From: Campylobacter sp. VBCF_01 NA2 | GTDB taxonomy: Bacteria; Campylobacterota; Campylobacteria; Campylobacterales; Campylobacteraceae | Assembly: GCF_027797205.1 (NCBI RefSeq) | Contig: NZ_CP115607.1 | Span: 124,001-188,000 of the forward strand | Direction: 5' to 3' | DNA: 64,000 nt | Shown here: piece after piece, positions 1 through 9,624 of the stretch | Position numbering within the stretch: the first letter of the stretch is position 1 | How the letters are laid out: each line of letters starts with the position of its first letter | Notes under the pieces: generated by a model | The model's input: only the letters and a program-made list of their open reading frames with translations | Databases searched by the model: none | Told to the model about the DNA's origin: nothing | Made by a program: the position numbers and the translations under genes

Positions 1-1371
1 CATTGCAAGCAGGGCATAAAACTTCGCCTCGTGCGGGTGGTGGTCGTATTTTTTCTCGCCAAAAAAGACAAGCATTAAAAGCCTAAAACTATAAAATGTA
101 GTCAAAATCGCGCCAAAAAACAAAACCGCCCAGATAAAGTGCGCCCCACTGGCAAAGGCGGTTTCTAAAATTTTATCTTTTGAAAAAAATCCAGAAAATG
201 GATAAAACCCGCAAAGTGCTAGCGAACCGATACTCATAAGCGCAAGGCTAGGCTTCATAAATTTAGCTAGTGCGCCCATTTTTTGGATATTTAGCCTATC
301 TTGCATAGCGTGCATTACATTTCCAGCCCCAAGGAAAAGAAGCGATTTAAAAAACGCGTGAGTTACAAGGTGAAAAAGCGCGATAGCATATGCCCCAAGC
401 CCTGCTGCTACGAACATATAGCCAAGTTGGGATAGCGTAGAGTAGGCTATGATTTTTTTAAGATCATTATGCACGCACGCCATTGACGCGGCAAAAATCG
501 CTACAAACGCCCCAAGATAGGTGATAGCTTGCGCCACATCAGGGGCGAGCGCAAAGATAGAATTCGCCCTAATCACCAAATAAACGCCAGCCGTAACCAT
601 AGTCGCAGCATGAATTAGTGCAGAAACTGGCGTCGGTCCTGCCATAGCATCAGCTAGCCATGTGTGAAATGGAAACTGCGCGCTTTTGCCCATAGCCCCG
701 ATAAAAAGCAAGGCCGCAATGAGCGCAAGTGCGCCCCTATCGGCACTGCTAGCATTTGCTAGGACATCATCATAGGCAAATGAGCCGAAATTTAGATAAA
801 TCGCAAAAATTCCAAGTAGCATGGCAAGGTCAGCTACGCGGTTCATGATAAAGGCTTCGTTCGCGCACCAGGCGTTATTATCCCTATCGTGCCAAAAGCC
901 GATTAGTAGCCACGAGCAAAGCCCCACGCCCTCCCAGCCGATAAAAAGCCCGATAAAATTATCGCTTAGCACTAAAACTAGCATTGAAAAGACAAAAAGC
1001 CCAAGGTAAGCGAAAAATTTGGCGAAGTCCGGGTCTTTTTGCATATAATAAATCGAATAAATATGCACCACGGAGCTTACGATCCCCACGGTAATCGCCA
1101 TAATTGTGCTAAGAGAGTCAATCATTACGCCGTATTTTATATTTAGTTCGCCCACACTTATGAAATTTGCTAGCGCAATGTCCATACCGCCGTTTTGCAG
1201 GACAAATTCCACTAGCCACAGCGAAGCGATTGTGCCAAGCACTATTAGGCACGAGCAGATGACGCCTACGAATAATTTATCCCTAAATTTGATAAAAATC
1301 CCAGCGAAAATCGCCGAAACTAGCGGGGCAAAAAGTGCGATTAATAGCCAAAAAAACATAGTATCAAGCAT
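1..1371 (-). CDS. nuoL: NADH-quinone oxidoreductase subunit L (partial, C-terminus cut by window edge)
   Basis: Proton-pumping antiporter-like subunit of the complex I membrane arm. An open frame of 457 codons runs from ATG at 1371 to base 1 without a stop. The translation is hydrophobic with many membrane helices and carries hallmark stretches of the family: GWEGVGLCSWLLIGFW, then KSAQFPFHTWLADAMAGPTP and the lysine/histidine channel region KKIIAYSTLSQLGYM. NuoL proteins are about 600 residues, so roughly a quarter is missing. The ATG overlaps the nuoK stop by 8 bases, which fixes the start and indicates translational coupling. It is the most downstream nuo gene in view; nuoM and nuoN would be expected beyond position 1. 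Confidence 0.97.
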   Translation of the reverse strand, partial: MLDTMFFWLLIALFAPLVSAIFAGIFIKFRDKLFVGVICSCLIVLGTIASLWLVEFVLQNGGMDIALANFISVGELNIKYGVMIDSLSTIMAITVGIVSSVVHIYSIYYMQKDPDFAKFFAYLGLFVFSMLVLVLSDNFIGLFIGWEGVGLCSWLLIGFWHDRDNNAWCANEAFIMNRVADLAMLLGIFAIYLNFGSFAYDDVLANASSADRGALALIAALLFIGAMGKSAQFPFHTWLADAMAGPTPVSALIHAATMVTAGVYLVIRANSIFALAPDVAQAITYLGAFVAIFAASMACVHNDLKKIIAYSTLSQLGYMFVAAGLGAYAIALFHLVTHAFFKSLLFLGAGNVMHAMQDRLNIQKMGALAKFMKPSLALMSIGSLALCGFYPFSGFFSKDKILETAFASGAHFIWAVLFFGAILTTFYSFRLLMLVFFGEKKYDHHPHEAKFYALLAM

Positions 1372-1684
1372 TTTTTTCTCCGCGTGGAATTTTAAAATTT
1401 ACAAAACTATCTATTTCGATACTGCCTGTTTTTTTATACCACAAAATCAAAAGCGCTAACCCCACGGCAATCTCGCTAGCAGCGATTGCGATGATAAAAA
1501 GGGCAAAAATTTCGCCATTTAAATTTTGGTGAAATTTAGCGATTGCCACAAGGGCTAAATTTGCAGAATTTAGCAAAATTTCGGTTGAGAAAAATAGCAT
1601 TATTAAATTTTGTCTTTTCATAACCCCTACAAGCCCCAAAACAAACATAAGACTTGCCACGATTAAATAGTGATTTAGGCTCAT
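1364..1684 (-). CDS. nuoK: NADH-quinone oxidoreductase subunit K
   Basis: Small membrane subunit of complex I, 106 residues, close to the usual 100-105. It begins MSLNHYLIVASLMF and has three predicted membrane helices. The conserved glutamate of helix 2 lies in LFFSTEILLNSANL and the second in IAASEIAVGLAL. The frame is open further upstream, but the start is placed at 1684 because that ATG overlaps the nuoJ stop (ATGA) and gives the family length; the longer version adds 25 residues unlike NuoK that lie inside nuoJ. Confidence 0.96.
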   Translation of the reverse strand: MSLNHYLIVASLMFVLGLVGVMKRQNLIMLFFSTEILLNSANLALVAIAKFHQNLNGEIFALFIIAIAASEIAVGLALLILWYKKTGSIEIDSFVNFKIPRGEKNA

Positions 1685-2220
1685 GCTTCCTCCTTTATCG
1701 CGCTCTCTTCGTAGCTTTGGCAAATATCCATTTGTTTGTGAGTTAGCACGATAGCGCAAATCATCGCCACAAGTAGCATTATGGCGACCACCTCGAAAAT
1801 CAGCAAATATTTCGTAAAAAGCAGAGTTCCGATAGCTTGGATATTGTCGCTATTTGGGATTTTAAGGCTTGGCGCGTCATTTGCGATGAGCGCACCTGAG
1901 ATGATTAGCACTAGCAAAAGTGCGATAAAAACGGCTAAGGTGTAGAAAATTTTGGCATGTTTTGCGCTCTCTTTAACATTTTTGCTAGCGTCAAAAAACA
2001 TAAGCGAAAATCCATACAGCACCATTACTGCGCCCGTATAGACTATGATTTGCACTACGCCTAAAAATTCAGCTCCGAGCAAAAAGAAAAATCCGCTCAA
2101 AAATATCATACCACCAGCTAGCGCGCTCATAGCATAAAGCAAATTTCGTGAAAACACGCTCACACTAAAAAGCCCCAAGGTAAGGATTGCGAAAAAATAA
2201 AACGCAAAAGCCTCTATCAT
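1681..2220 (-). CDS. nuoJ: NADH-quinone oxidoreductase subunit J
   Basis: Membrane subunit J of complex I, 179 residues with five hydrophobic segments. The helix-3 signature EFLGVVQIIVYTGAVMVLYG is clearly present; this is the segment that forms the pi-bulge in solved complex I structures. It starts with an ATG overlapping the nuoI stop and ends with a TGA overlapping the nuoK start, so translation is coupled at both ends. Confidence 0.97.
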   Translation of the reverse strand: MIEAFAFYFFAILTLGLFSVSVFSRNLLYAMSALAGGMIFLSGFFFLLGAEFLGVVQIIVYTGAVMVLYGFSLMFFDASKNVKESAKHAKIFYTLAVFIALLLVLIISGALIANDAPSLKIPNSDNIQAIGTLLFTKYLLIFEVVAIMLLVAMICAIVLTHKQMDICQSYEESAIKEEA

Positions 2221-2828
2221 AAGCTCTCCTTTTCATCGCTAAAATACGCAGTAGGCGTGCGCTTCACGCGCGCTCCTGCGTTCGCATCCAAGCTTCCATA
2301 GCCCTCAAATTCTTTATTTGCATCTACCAAGCACAAATCCTCGCCCCTGCTTAAAAAATCCTCTTTAAATCCATAATATGCTCGCTGTTCGCTTGCTAGC
2401 TCGTATTCGCTACCATGCACGATTGCGATTTCTGGGCAGACATCAGCACACAGCCCGCAATACACGCACCTGCCTAAATTTATGGAGTAGTTTTCGACCT
2501 TTTTGCGTCCGTCGCTTCCAAGGCTAGTTTGCATGGCAATGCAGTTTGAGACGCAGATTTTTTCGCATAGCCCACAGCCTATGCAGCGCTCATTTCCGCT
2601 TTCTAGCAATCTCATTAGCTTATGCACGCCACGATACCTTAATCCTAAATCAAATTTTTCTTGCGGATAGATTAGAGTGTGTGTATTGCCACGGGCAAGC
2701 ATTTGGCGAAGCACGACCCAAAGCCCCACAAAAAGCTCGCCCCTAAATGTGCGAATTAAAAATTCTCTAAATTTATCTTTGTTATTTAAAAGTGGTTTTC
2801 GTTTGTCGATTTCTTTGTAAATTCCCAT
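2217..2828 (-). CDS. nuoI: NADH-quinone oxidoreductase subunit I (2x[4Fe-4S])
   Basis: Ferredoxin-like peripheral-arm subunit of complex I, 203 residues. It carries two cluster motifs, C82-x2-C85-x2-C88-x3-C92 and C121-x2-C124-x2-C127-x3-C131-P, which bind clusters N6a and N6b and pass electrons toward NuoB. The N-terminal part contains the amphipathic segment that lies on the membrane. The C-terminal ~60 residues are charged and poorly conserved. It lies 8 bases after nuoH and overlaps nuoJ by 4 bases. Confidence 0.97.
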   Translation of the reverse strand: MGIYKEIDKRKPLLNNKDKFREFLIRTFRGELFVGLWVVLRQMLARGNTHTLIYPQEKFDLGLRYRGVHKLMRLLESGNERCIGCGLCEKICVSNCIAMQTSLGSDGRKKVENYSINLGRCVYCGLCADVCPEIAIVHGSEYELASEQRAYYGFKEDFLSRGEDLCLVDANKEFEGYGSLDANAGARVKRTPTAYFSDEKESL

Positions 2829-2836
2829 AATCTTTC

Positions 2837-3832
2837 CTATAAAATCACAATGCCAGTGATTAAAATGCTAAGTAGCGCTAGTGGCATGCAAACCTTCCAA
2901 CAAAGCGCCATTAGCTGGTCTGGGCGCAGGTGCGGAAATGCCGCTCTGCTCCATAAAAACAAAAAGAAGAAAAAGCCCGCTTTAAGGGCTATCATCACCC
3001 AGCCAGGAATAAACCAAAAGCTATTGTATCCGCCAAAAAATATGAGCGAGATTACGATAGAGTAGGTTATCATATTGGCGTATTCGCCGATGAAAAACAT
3101 ACCGCCCCTTAGCCCAGAATACGCCGTGCTAGCCCCTGCTAAAAGCTCGGTTTCGTTCTCGGTAAGACAAAGTGGCGTGCGGTTACACTCCACAAACGAA
3201 GCGATTAAAAATAGCGCAAAGCATACTGGCTCTTTCCACACGAACCACTTCTCAATCCCGCCACTTTGGGTATTTACGATATCAATTAGCGAGAGCGAGC
3301 CCACAATCATAATAATAGGAATTAGGCTTAAAGCATTAATAACCTCAAAGCTAATTAGCTGTAAAAATGCGCGAAATGAGCCGATTAGGCCGTATTTATT
3401 ATAGCTTGCCAAACCTCCGATTACTAGCCCATAAACGCCAGCAGCACTAGCTCCAAGCAAAAACAAAAGCGCGACATTTATATCAGCGATAATCGGGCGA
3501 ATAGTGTGCCCAAAAAGGCTAAATTCGGGCAAAAGTGGCACCACACTAATAGCCACAAGCGCAGCGGCAGCTGAGATAATCGGCGAAATTTTATAAAGAA
3601 ACTTATTCGCATGCGTTGGGATTGTATCTTCTTTGGTGATTAGTTTAATCATATCGGCTACGACTTGAAGCACGCCAGCAGGCCCCACGATAGCAGGACC
3701 GAGGCGGCGCTGCATATAGGCGATGACCTTGCGCTCGATATATGTCGCAAAGCCCGCCATTGTGGCGATTAGAGCGATGATGATTAGACATTTGGCAAAG
3801 GTAAATGCCAAATTTAGGGCAAACTCACTCAT
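2837..3832 (-). CDS. nuoH: NADH-quinone oxidoreductase subunit H
   Basis: Quinone-chamber membrane subunit of complex I, 331 residues, normal length. Family hallmarks include AGFATYIERKVIAYMQRRLG near the N-terminus, GPAGVLQVVADMIKLITKED, the acidic loop SFVECNRTPLCLTENETELL, and RAAFPHLRPDQLM near the C-terminus. Its start overlaps the end of nuoG by 8 bases. Confidence 0.98.
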   Translation of the reverse strand: MSEFALNLAFTFAKCLIIIALIATMAGFATYIERKVIAYMQRRLGPAIVGPAGVLQVVADMIKLITKEDTIPTHANKFLYKISPIISAAAALVAISVVPLLPEFSLFGHTIRPIIADINVALLFLLGASAAGVYGLVIGGLASYNKYGLIGSFRAFLQLISFEVINALSLIPIIMIVGSLSLIDIVNTQSGGIEKWFVWKEPVCFALFLIASFVECNRTPLCLTENETELLAGASTAYSGLRGGMFFIGEYANMITYSIVISLIFFGGYNSFWFIPGWVMIALKAGFFFFLFLWSRAAFPHLRPDQLMALCWKVCMPLALLSILITGIVIL

Positions 3833-6161
3833 TATTGCCTCCGATTTTTTCGATTTTTACGGCTTTGTAGCGCGAATTTACAAAAATATTTTGCGTAGTG
3901 ATTTTTGCGTCGAAATACGGCAGATAAATTCCGTGAAATTTATCGTCAAATTTGACTTTAATTACGATTTTTTCGCCCTCGCACTCGATTTTTACCATAT
4001 CGTTTAGGGCTAAATTTAGCTCTTTTGCAATGCTTGGGTGCATAAATATCGCGCCACTTTCGCCAAGAGCTGCGCTAATGCCGGTAAAGGCATTAAACTG
4101 GTGAAGCGGGTTTGCTTCATATATTAAAATTTCGCCGTTTTTAGCGCAAATCTCATCTGAAACAAAAATGTCAAATTTATCAGCATTTGGCGAAATTTGG
4201 CGGTTTTGCAGAGTGTATCCGCGGTGATTTTCCCCGCAGTTGTCGTAAAAATTCTCTAAATCATCAAATTTGATTTTTTCAAAATACTCGCCCAAATTTG
4301 GCGTGTATGAAATCGCAAAAGTGGCATTAATGCCAAGGGCGTTTGCGATATCGTTTAGCTCGTATCCGCCGTATGCCAAGGCCGCATTTGTCGGCACTAC
4401 GCGCTTGTCGTAGTTAGTGAAGGTGCCCTCTTGCTGCACTAGGCTAGGCGCGTGTAAATCCGCTTCACTCACGCCAAATTTAAAATCGCCGTCCTCGTTG
4501 TATCCTAAAATCTCGCCAGCTCCCTTCTCGCTAAGGTTGCAGATTAGCGCCACGCCAAGGCTATTTGTGCGAGGCGGTATGATTAAGACGCTAAAATTCG
4601 TGTATCGCTCAACCGTGCCAAGCAGTTTCGCAAGGGTGTCAGCGCGCGGGTGCTTGATAAAATCCTCGCCGATGATTAGGGCGGGATTTTGGGCGTTTTG
4701 GCAAATTTCGCGGAGGGCGTTTTCGTCTAAATTTAGGTTTTTTGCAAAATTTGAAACTTTATTTTCGCCTGAAATTTCAAAATTTGCGCCCAGCTTTTTA
4801 TCCAGCCACTCTGGCATTTGCGCGCCAAAATTTTGCAAAATCCATAGCAAAATTTGCGCTTCCAAACCCGCCTTGTGCTGGCATGAAATGAGATTTTTGC
4901 CAAATGCGTCTAGCCCGCTATCACGCACGGCGTGAAAATACAGAGCGCGCGATTTTCGCACTTTTAGGGCGTTATTTAGCGCGTAAGCCAAATTTGGCGC
5001 GTCCGAGCGCAAAAAACTGCCCGCACACACGATAAAATCGCTATTTCGCACGGCTTGTTCGCTCCCGCTGTATAATTTCATACCGCTATATTCGCTAAAA
5101 TTTCGCAAAAAATCTTGATATCTTTTGGCTTCAAAATTTATCAAATTTAAGTCAAATCTTTCGCGCAAAAGCTCTAAAATTCGCGCTTCCTCGTTTGTAA
5201 TGAAGCTGTTAAATTTGATATTTTTGATAACGCCAGTTTTTATTTTTTCTACAATTTCGTTAAATTTGGCTTCATTTTTAACCGCGTTTTCGTTCGAAAA
5301 ATCCCAGCCAAAGCGCGCCCCAGCGTGAATAGGGGCAAAATTTATATCGCTACTTACGCGGTAAATTTTCTCGTTCCCGCCGCTTATGGATTTGCGTTTT
5401 ACCTCGTAAAAAAGCAGTTCGCAATCGCTCGTGTGCGGGTTGGAGGCTGGTATTTTGCGAAGCTCCCAAGCATTTGAGCTGTATTTAAAGGCACTCACGC
5501 TTAGCGCGCCAGTAGGGCATGCGGCCGCGCACTCGCCGTAATTTACGCAATCATCATCATCGCTAACGCGCGCGATTAGGCTTTTTTGCATTTTATTTAG
5601 CACGGCGTAGGCGTCTTTTGGCATGCTATCTTTTAAATTTGGACTTAGTGGCTCGCTCTGGCGCGCTATTAGTTTAAAGGCGTCAAATCCTAGGCGATCT
5701 TTGGCTGTTTTTATACAGCGTTCGCACACAATGCAAAGGCTAGGATCGTAGCTTAAAAATCCCCAATCCTCGATTTTTTTCGCGCTATCAATCACGGCGA
5801 AGGATTGAGTGCTAACGCGCATTTGCTGGGTTAGGTTTTGCAATTCGCACTCGCCACTTTTATCACATACACCACACTCCAATGGGTGATTTATACAATA
5901 AACCTGCATTATGGCGTTGCGCTCTTTGCTTAAATTTGGCGAGTTTGTGATCACGCTCATGCCATCTTTTGCCTTGGCGTTACAGCTATATACTACCTTT
6001 TCATCGGCTTCGACCATACATAGTCTGCACGCTAGCGTGGGCGATGCGCCGTGCAGGTAGCATAGAGTCGGGATATAAATCCCGTTTTCGCGCGCGATTT
6101 CTAAAATGCTCTGCCCTTCGCTAAATTCGCAAATTTGCCCGTCAATTGTAATTTTTGCCAT
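3825..6161 (-). CDS. nuoG: NADH-quinone oxidoreductase subunit G (Fe-S subunit)
   Basis: Large iron-sulfur subunit of the peripheral arm, 778 residues. Domain order: an N-terminal 2Fe-2S ferredoxin domain (C34, C45, C48, C60), a His-Cys4 region around residues 92-106 (INHPLECGVCDKSGECELQ), a two-cluster ferredoxin segment (CIVCERC; CVNYGECAAACPTGAL), then a long, diverged molybdopterin-oxidoreductase-like domain. In Campylobacter this subunit is the likely electron entry site because the NADH module (NuoE/F) is absent. It directly follows the two small genes that stand in for nuoE and nuoF. Confidence 0.95.
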   Translation of the reverse strand: MAKITIDGQICEFSEGQSILEIARENGIYIPTLCYLHGASPTLACRLCMVEADEKVVYSCNAKAKDGMSVITNSPNLSKERNAIMQVYCINHPLECGVCDKSGECELQNLTQQMRVSTQSFAVIDSAKKIEDWGFLSYDPSLCIVCERCIKTAKDRLGFDAFKLIARQSEPLSPNLKDSMPKDAYAVLNKMQKSLIARVSDDDDCVNYGECAAACPTGALSVSAFKYSSNAWELRKIPASNPHTSDCELLFYEVKRKSISGGNEKIYRVSSDINFAPIHAGARFGWDFSNENAVKNEAKFNEIVEKIKTGVIKNIKFNSFITNEEARILELLRERFDLNLINFEAKRYQDFLRNFSEYSGMKLYSGSEQAVRNSDFIVCAGSFLRSDAPNLAYALNNALKVRKSRALYFHAVRDSGLDAFGKNLISCQHKAGLEAQILLWILQNFGAQMPEWLDKKLGANFEISGENKVSNFAKNLNLDENALREICQNAQNPALIIGEDFIKHPRADTLAKLLGTVERYTNFSVLIIPPRTNSLGVALICNLSEKGAGEILGYNEDGDFKFGVSEADLHAPSLVQQEGTFTNYDKRVVPTNAALAYGGYELNDIANALGINATFAISYTPNLGEYFEKIKFDDLENFYDNCGENHRGYTLQNRQISPNADKFDIFVSDEICAKNGEILIYEANPLHQFNAFTGISAALGESGAIFMHPSIAKELNLALNDMVKIECEGEKIVIKVKFDDKFHGIYLPYFDAKITTQNIFVNSRYKAVKIEKIGGNNE

Positions 6162-6868
6162 TAAATCCTGCTTATTTTGGCTATTTCGAAGTCATAGCCA
6201 CTGAAATTTTCTCCCCCAAAACCAAGTCTTGCGACCGTGCCTTTTAAATTTGCGTCTAACTCAAATTTGCGTTTTACGCTAAAATTTGGCGTGCTTATTT
6301 CGCACATATCGCCGTCTTTGATCTTTGCGACCATGCTAAAATACGCTCCACCGACGAATTTATCATCGAGGCTGTGTTTGAAAACCACGGCGCCGTCGAA
6401 GTTTTCAAGCTCTTTTAGCTCGCTTAAATTTTGCTTTTGTGGGCAAAATTCCTCGCCATTTAGGCGCAAAATTTTAAATTTATACTCATCTTGCAAAAGC
6501 GATAAAAATGTTTGGATATTTTCTTTGTCGCTGTGAGTGTCGATAAGAGCGTCATCTATAATGAGGATTTCGCAACCACTCAAAAATTCGCTCAAAACCT
6601 CGATTTCCTCGTCTCCGACATTGCTCTCTGCGCTCATAAACGCGTCGTCTAAATCCTCAAAAAACGCCTTTTGCGTGGCGTCCAAATTTGGCAAACTCAT
6701 ACACAAAAGCGCCAAAACATAGCCCTGTGCGCCGATTTCACATTTGATTAAATTTTCATAGCCCTCATCTTGAAGGGCAGAAAGGGTTAAAATTTCATCA
6801 TTTTTAAATTTTTCCCATAAATTTGGTGCTTGCAATCTTAGCAACGAAGCGCAATTTAGTATTTTCAT
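6161..6868 (-). CDS. Complex I-associated protein occupying the nuoF position (Cj1574c-like)
   Basis: A 235-residue acidic soluble protein between the nuoE-position gene and nuoG. I see no FMN- or NADH-binding glycine motif and no 4Fe-4S cysteine cluster, so it is not NuoF (about 420 residues). Position and size match the Campylobacter jejuni Cj1574c class, which replaces NuoF; work on C. jejuni implicates flavodoxin rather than NADH as donor to its complex I. The start overlaps the previous gene by 4 bases, and its stop shares a base with the nuoG start. The molecular function is not visible from sequence. It may dock the alternative electron donor. Confidence 0.8.
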   Translation of the reverse strand: MKILNCASLLRLQAPNLWEKFKNDEILTLSALQDEGYENLIKCEIGAQGYVLALLCMSLPNLDATQKAFFEDLDDAFMSAESNVGDEEIEVLSEFLSGCEILIIDDALIDTHSDKENIQTFLSLLQDEYKFKILRLNGEEFCPQKQNLSELKELENFDGAVVFKHSLDDKFVGGAYFSMVAKIKDGDMCEISTPNFSVKRKFELDANLKGTVARLGFGGENFSGYDFEIAKISRI

Positions 6869-7095
6869 TTTTTTCCTTTTCTAGCGACTATCATCCAGTC
6901 GGCTTGGTTGTATCTAAGTGAGTTTAAAAGTGTCGAATTTAGCCCTTCCACGAGGTTTGCACTGGCTTTGATTTGGTCGAATTCGCCCATTTCAAAGATA
7001 AAAATCATAGTCTCGTTTGGGGCAGAGTTTTTCAAAATTTCCCCCATGCGGTTTAGGAAATTTCCCCGTAAATGGCGCAAATCATATCGCTTCAT
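6865..7095 (-). CDS. Small complex I-associated protein in the nuoE position (Cj1575c-like)
   Basis: A 76-residue protein between nuoD and the nuoF-position gene, overlapping each by 4 bases. It lacks the four cysteines that hold the NuoE 2Fe-2S cluster and is half the NuoE length, so it is not a truncated NuoE. Size and position match Cj1575c of C. jejuni, annotated there as a NuoE replacement. The sequence is mixed alpha/beta in character (ETMIFIFEMGEFDQIKAS) and ends in a basic tail. Its role in electron entry is inference from position. Confidence 0.8.
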   Translation of the reverse strand: MKRYDLRHLRGNFLNRMGEILKNSAPNETMIFIFEMGEFDQIKASANLVEGLNSTLLNSLRYNQADWMIVARKGKK

Positions 7096-8318
7096 CGATC
7101 CACCTCGCCAAGAAGTATGTTTGAACTACCGATTATCGCAGCTGCGTCGGCTAGGTAGTGGCCTGGCAGTATCTCCTCATACAGCGCGCAGTGCCAAAAG
7201 CTAGGCGTGCGCACTTTGAGTCGATACGGGCGCGAATCCCCTGTGGAGTAAATGTAGTATCCAAGCTCGCCCTTTGGGGTCTCGGTAGCGTGATAAATCT
7301 CGCCAGCAGGGGGTTTTAGCCCTTGCGTAATCAAAACGAAATGTTGCATTAGCGAGTAGTTTTGCGTCATAATCTGCTCTTTGCTAGGGCTTACAAATTC
7401 CGGATTATCGGCTAAAATTCCAGCTGGCGAGCTTTTATACAGCCCTGCACACTGGCGCAAAATTTTAAGACTTTCCTTCATTTCGGCGATATAGCATTTA
7501 TATCTAGCGTAGCAATCCCCAGCGTTCGCGTAAGGCACATCGAAGTCTAGCTCGTCGTAGATGAGATAAGGCTCCTCTTTTCTGATATCCCATTTATGCC
7601 CGCTTGCCCTTAGCATGACGCCAGAACAGCCCAAATTTAGGGCGTCTTCTTTGGAGATTACACCGACATCTTGGGTGCGCAAAAGCCAAATTCTATTATT
7701 ATCTAGCAAATCTTCAAATTCTTTAATATCATTTGGGAAATCATCGCAAAAGCTAAGCATTTCCTCGCACCAAAGCTCAGGCAAATCCACAAAAACGCCA
7801 CCGATTTTTATGCTATTGTGCGTTAGCCTCGCGCCGCAGTATTTTTCTATCAAATCCAATACATGCTCGCGCGAGCGAAAGCAGTATAAAAACACGCTCA
7901 TAGCCCCGATATCTAGGGCGTGCGTGCCCAAAAAAAGCAGGTGAGAGCTAATGCGATTTAGCTCTAATAAAATCGTGCGAATAATCTGCGCTCTGCGTGG
8001 CACCTCGATACCGCATAGCTTCTCCACAGTAGCGCAAAATCCATAGTTATTCGCGCTTGCTGCGATATAATCCATGCGATCAGTTACTGGCACAAATTCG
8101 CTATAAATCATATTTTCTGCCATTTTTTCCACGCCTCGGTGCATGAAGCCAACCTCTGGGCGTGCGCGCACGATTAGCTCGCCGTCGAGTTCTAAGACTA
8201 ATTTTAGCTGACCATGCGCGCTAGGGTGTTGGGGGCCGAAATTTAGTATCATATTGCCTCCGACGCGCGTAAATTCGGCATTTTCGAAAAATGGTCTAAG
8301 TTTGGTCGGTTTTTGCAT
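7092..8318 (-). CDS. nuoD: NADH-quinone oxidoreductase subunit D
   Basis: 49 kDa-type quinone-site subunit, 408 residues. Recognisable stretches: NFGPQHPSAHGQLKLVLEL with the quinone-site histidines, RPEVGFMHRGVEKMAEN, TDRMDYIAASANNYGFC and the C-terminal DPVFGEVDR-like end (ILLGEVDR). It is a stand-alone gene rather than a NuoCD fusion. The ATG shares one base with the nuoC stop (TAATG). Confidence 0.98.
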   Translation of the reverse strand: MQKPTKLRPFFENAEFTRVGGNMILNFGPQHPSAHGQLKLVLELDGELIVRARPEVGFMHRGVEKMAENMIYSEFVPVTDRMDYIAASANNYGFCATVEKLCGIEVPRRAQIIRTILLELNRISSHLLFLGTHALDIGAMSVFLYCFRSREHVLDLIEKYCGARLTHNSIKIGGVFVDLPELWCEEMLSFCDDFPNDIKEFEDLLDNNRIWLLRTQDVGVISKEDALNLGCSGVMLRASGHKWDIRKEEPYLIYDELDFDVPYANAGDCYARYKCYIAEMKESLKILRQCAGLYKSSPAGILADNPEFVSPSKEQIMTQNYSLMQHFVLITQGLKPPAGEIYHATETPKGELGYYIYSTGDSRPYRLKVRTPSFWHCALYEEILPGHYLADAAAIIGSSNILLGEVDR

Positions 8319-9118
8319 TATTTTCTCTCTGTTATGATTTTGTGTGCGCCGCGTTTGGCCTTTTTGATGAAGCGCACTCCGCCAGATTCTTGGTATTCTT
8401 GTGCGCTAGCTTTGCTCGGTCTAGCCTCGCCGTAAGGGGTCTCGTGATTTATGCGCGAGAAATTAAATGTATCTTTGTCATCAACCATAGCCGAATCGCG
8501 GTTTTCCTCGCCGATTAATTCTCTATTTTCGCGCCCGAAAATTTTATCCACCTCATACCATTTGGCAAATTCGTCGCCTTGGAGCGGATATGATTTCAAA
8601 AGTGGGTGGCCAAACCAGTCATTTGGCATTAAAATTCGCCCCAAATTTGGGTGATTTGCAATCCATACCCCCATCATATCGTATAATTCACGCTCCGCCC
8701 AGTTCGCGCTTTTAAAAATACCTGTCGCGCTTGGCAGATACTCGCCGGTTTTTACGAAGCATTTGACTCTCATACGGCGCGCTCTGTGTATGTCAAGTAG
8801 CTGATAAAAGACCTCGATTCCGCCACTTTTAGCTATGAAATCAACCCCGCTTAGCTCGCATAAAATTTCATATCCTAGCTCTTTGCATGCTTGAAGCACA
8901 GGCAAAATTTCATCTTTTTTCGTATAAATTACAAGGGTGTCAAATTCGACATAAGCGTTTAAAATTTCAAATTTGGCTAAATTTGATAAATTTTCAAAAT
9001 CATCGCTAAATTTGGAATTTTTCGGGTCAAATTTTTCACTTTTTTTGGGGACGAAAAATCTATCGTTGTAGTAGTTTTTCGCGCTTTTATCGCCCTTTGG
9101 TGTGTATTTTCTCATCAA
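8318..9118 (-). CDS. nuoC: NADH-quinone oxidoreductase subunit C
   Basis: 30 kDa-type subunit of the peripheral arm, 266 residues, longer than the usual ~200 because of a charged N-terminal extension of about 45 residues and a C-terminal tail. The family signature is intact: [20 protein letters not shown] followed by [20 protein letters not shown]. The first two codons are both ATG; either could serve. It overlaps the nuoB stop by 4 bases. Confidence 0.96.
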   Translation of the reverse strand: MMRKYTPKGDKSAKNYYNDRFFVPKKSEKFDPKNSKFSDDFENLSNLAKFEILNAYVEFDTLVIYTKKDEILPVLQACKELGYEILCELSGVDFIAKSGGIEVFYQLLDIHRARRMRVKCFVKTGEYLPSATGIFKSANWAERELYDMMGVWIANHPNLGRILMPNDWFGHPLLKSYPLQGDEFAKWYEVDKIFGRENRELIGEENRDSAMVDDKDTFNFSRINHETPYGEARPSKASAQEYQESGGVRFIKKAKRGAHKIITERK

Positions 9119-9624
9119 ATCAGCCTTTTTGGTTTTTGCGTTCTACATGCTCTTTCGCGGCGGATTTTTTTCTGCAAAATCATCAGCGCAAACTGCAATG
9201 TCTCTGGTCTGGGCGCACAGCCCGGCAGATAAATATCCACAGGCACCACTCTATCGCAGCCCTGAACCGTGGCGTATGTGTTAAACATACCGCCTGTATT
9301 GGCGCAAGAACCCATTGAAATCACCCATTTTGGCTCAGGCATCGCGTCATATAGTCTGCGGGTGAATTCGGCGTGTTTTTTCGTAAGCGTGCCTGCGATT
9401 ATCATCACATCGGCTTGTTTGGCTGAGGCGCGAAAAATCGTTCCAAACCTGTCGAAATCATACCTGCCAGCGCCTGAGGCCATCATCTCTATCGCGCAAC
9501 ACGCTAGCCCATAGGTCATAGCCCACAGTGAATTTGACCTGCCCCAATTTATCAGCTTATCGGCAGTGGTAAGCACGATAGGAAGGCCATTTTCTTTGGT
9601 GTAGTCTATTTTGTGCTCTGCCAT
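9115..9624 (-). CDS. nuoB: NADH-quinone oxidoreductase subunit B (N2 cluster)
   Basis: Binds the terminal 4Fe-4S cluster N2 that reduces quinone. 169 residues from the ATG at 9624 ([13 protein letters not shown]). The adjacent cysteines C42-C43 in [14 protein letters not shown], plus [11 protein letters not shown] and LPGCAPRPE, provide the four ligands. An in-frame start exists 111 bases upstream at 9735, but that extension lies inside nuoA and does not look like NuoB, so the shorter form is preferred. It overlaps the nuoA end by 19 bases. Confidence 0.96.
   Translation of the reverse strand: MAEHKIDYTKENGLPIVLTTADKLINWGRSNSLWAMTYGLACCAIEMMASGAGRYDFDRFGTIFRASAKQADVMIIAGTLTKKHAEFTRRLYDAMPEPKWVISMGSCANTGGMFNTYATVQGCDRVVPVDIYLPGCAPRPETLQFALMILQKKIRRERACRTQKPKRLI

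Noticed and set aside
4417..4935. 172-codon frame antisense to nuoG
   Set aside because: Opposite strand of a convincing nuoG with intact motifs; no ribosome site and serine/arginine-rich shadow composition.
6161..7095. Frameshifted remnants of nuoE and nuoF
   Set aside because: Both frames are intact, overlap neighbours by 1-4 bases and match known Campylobacter replacements in size.
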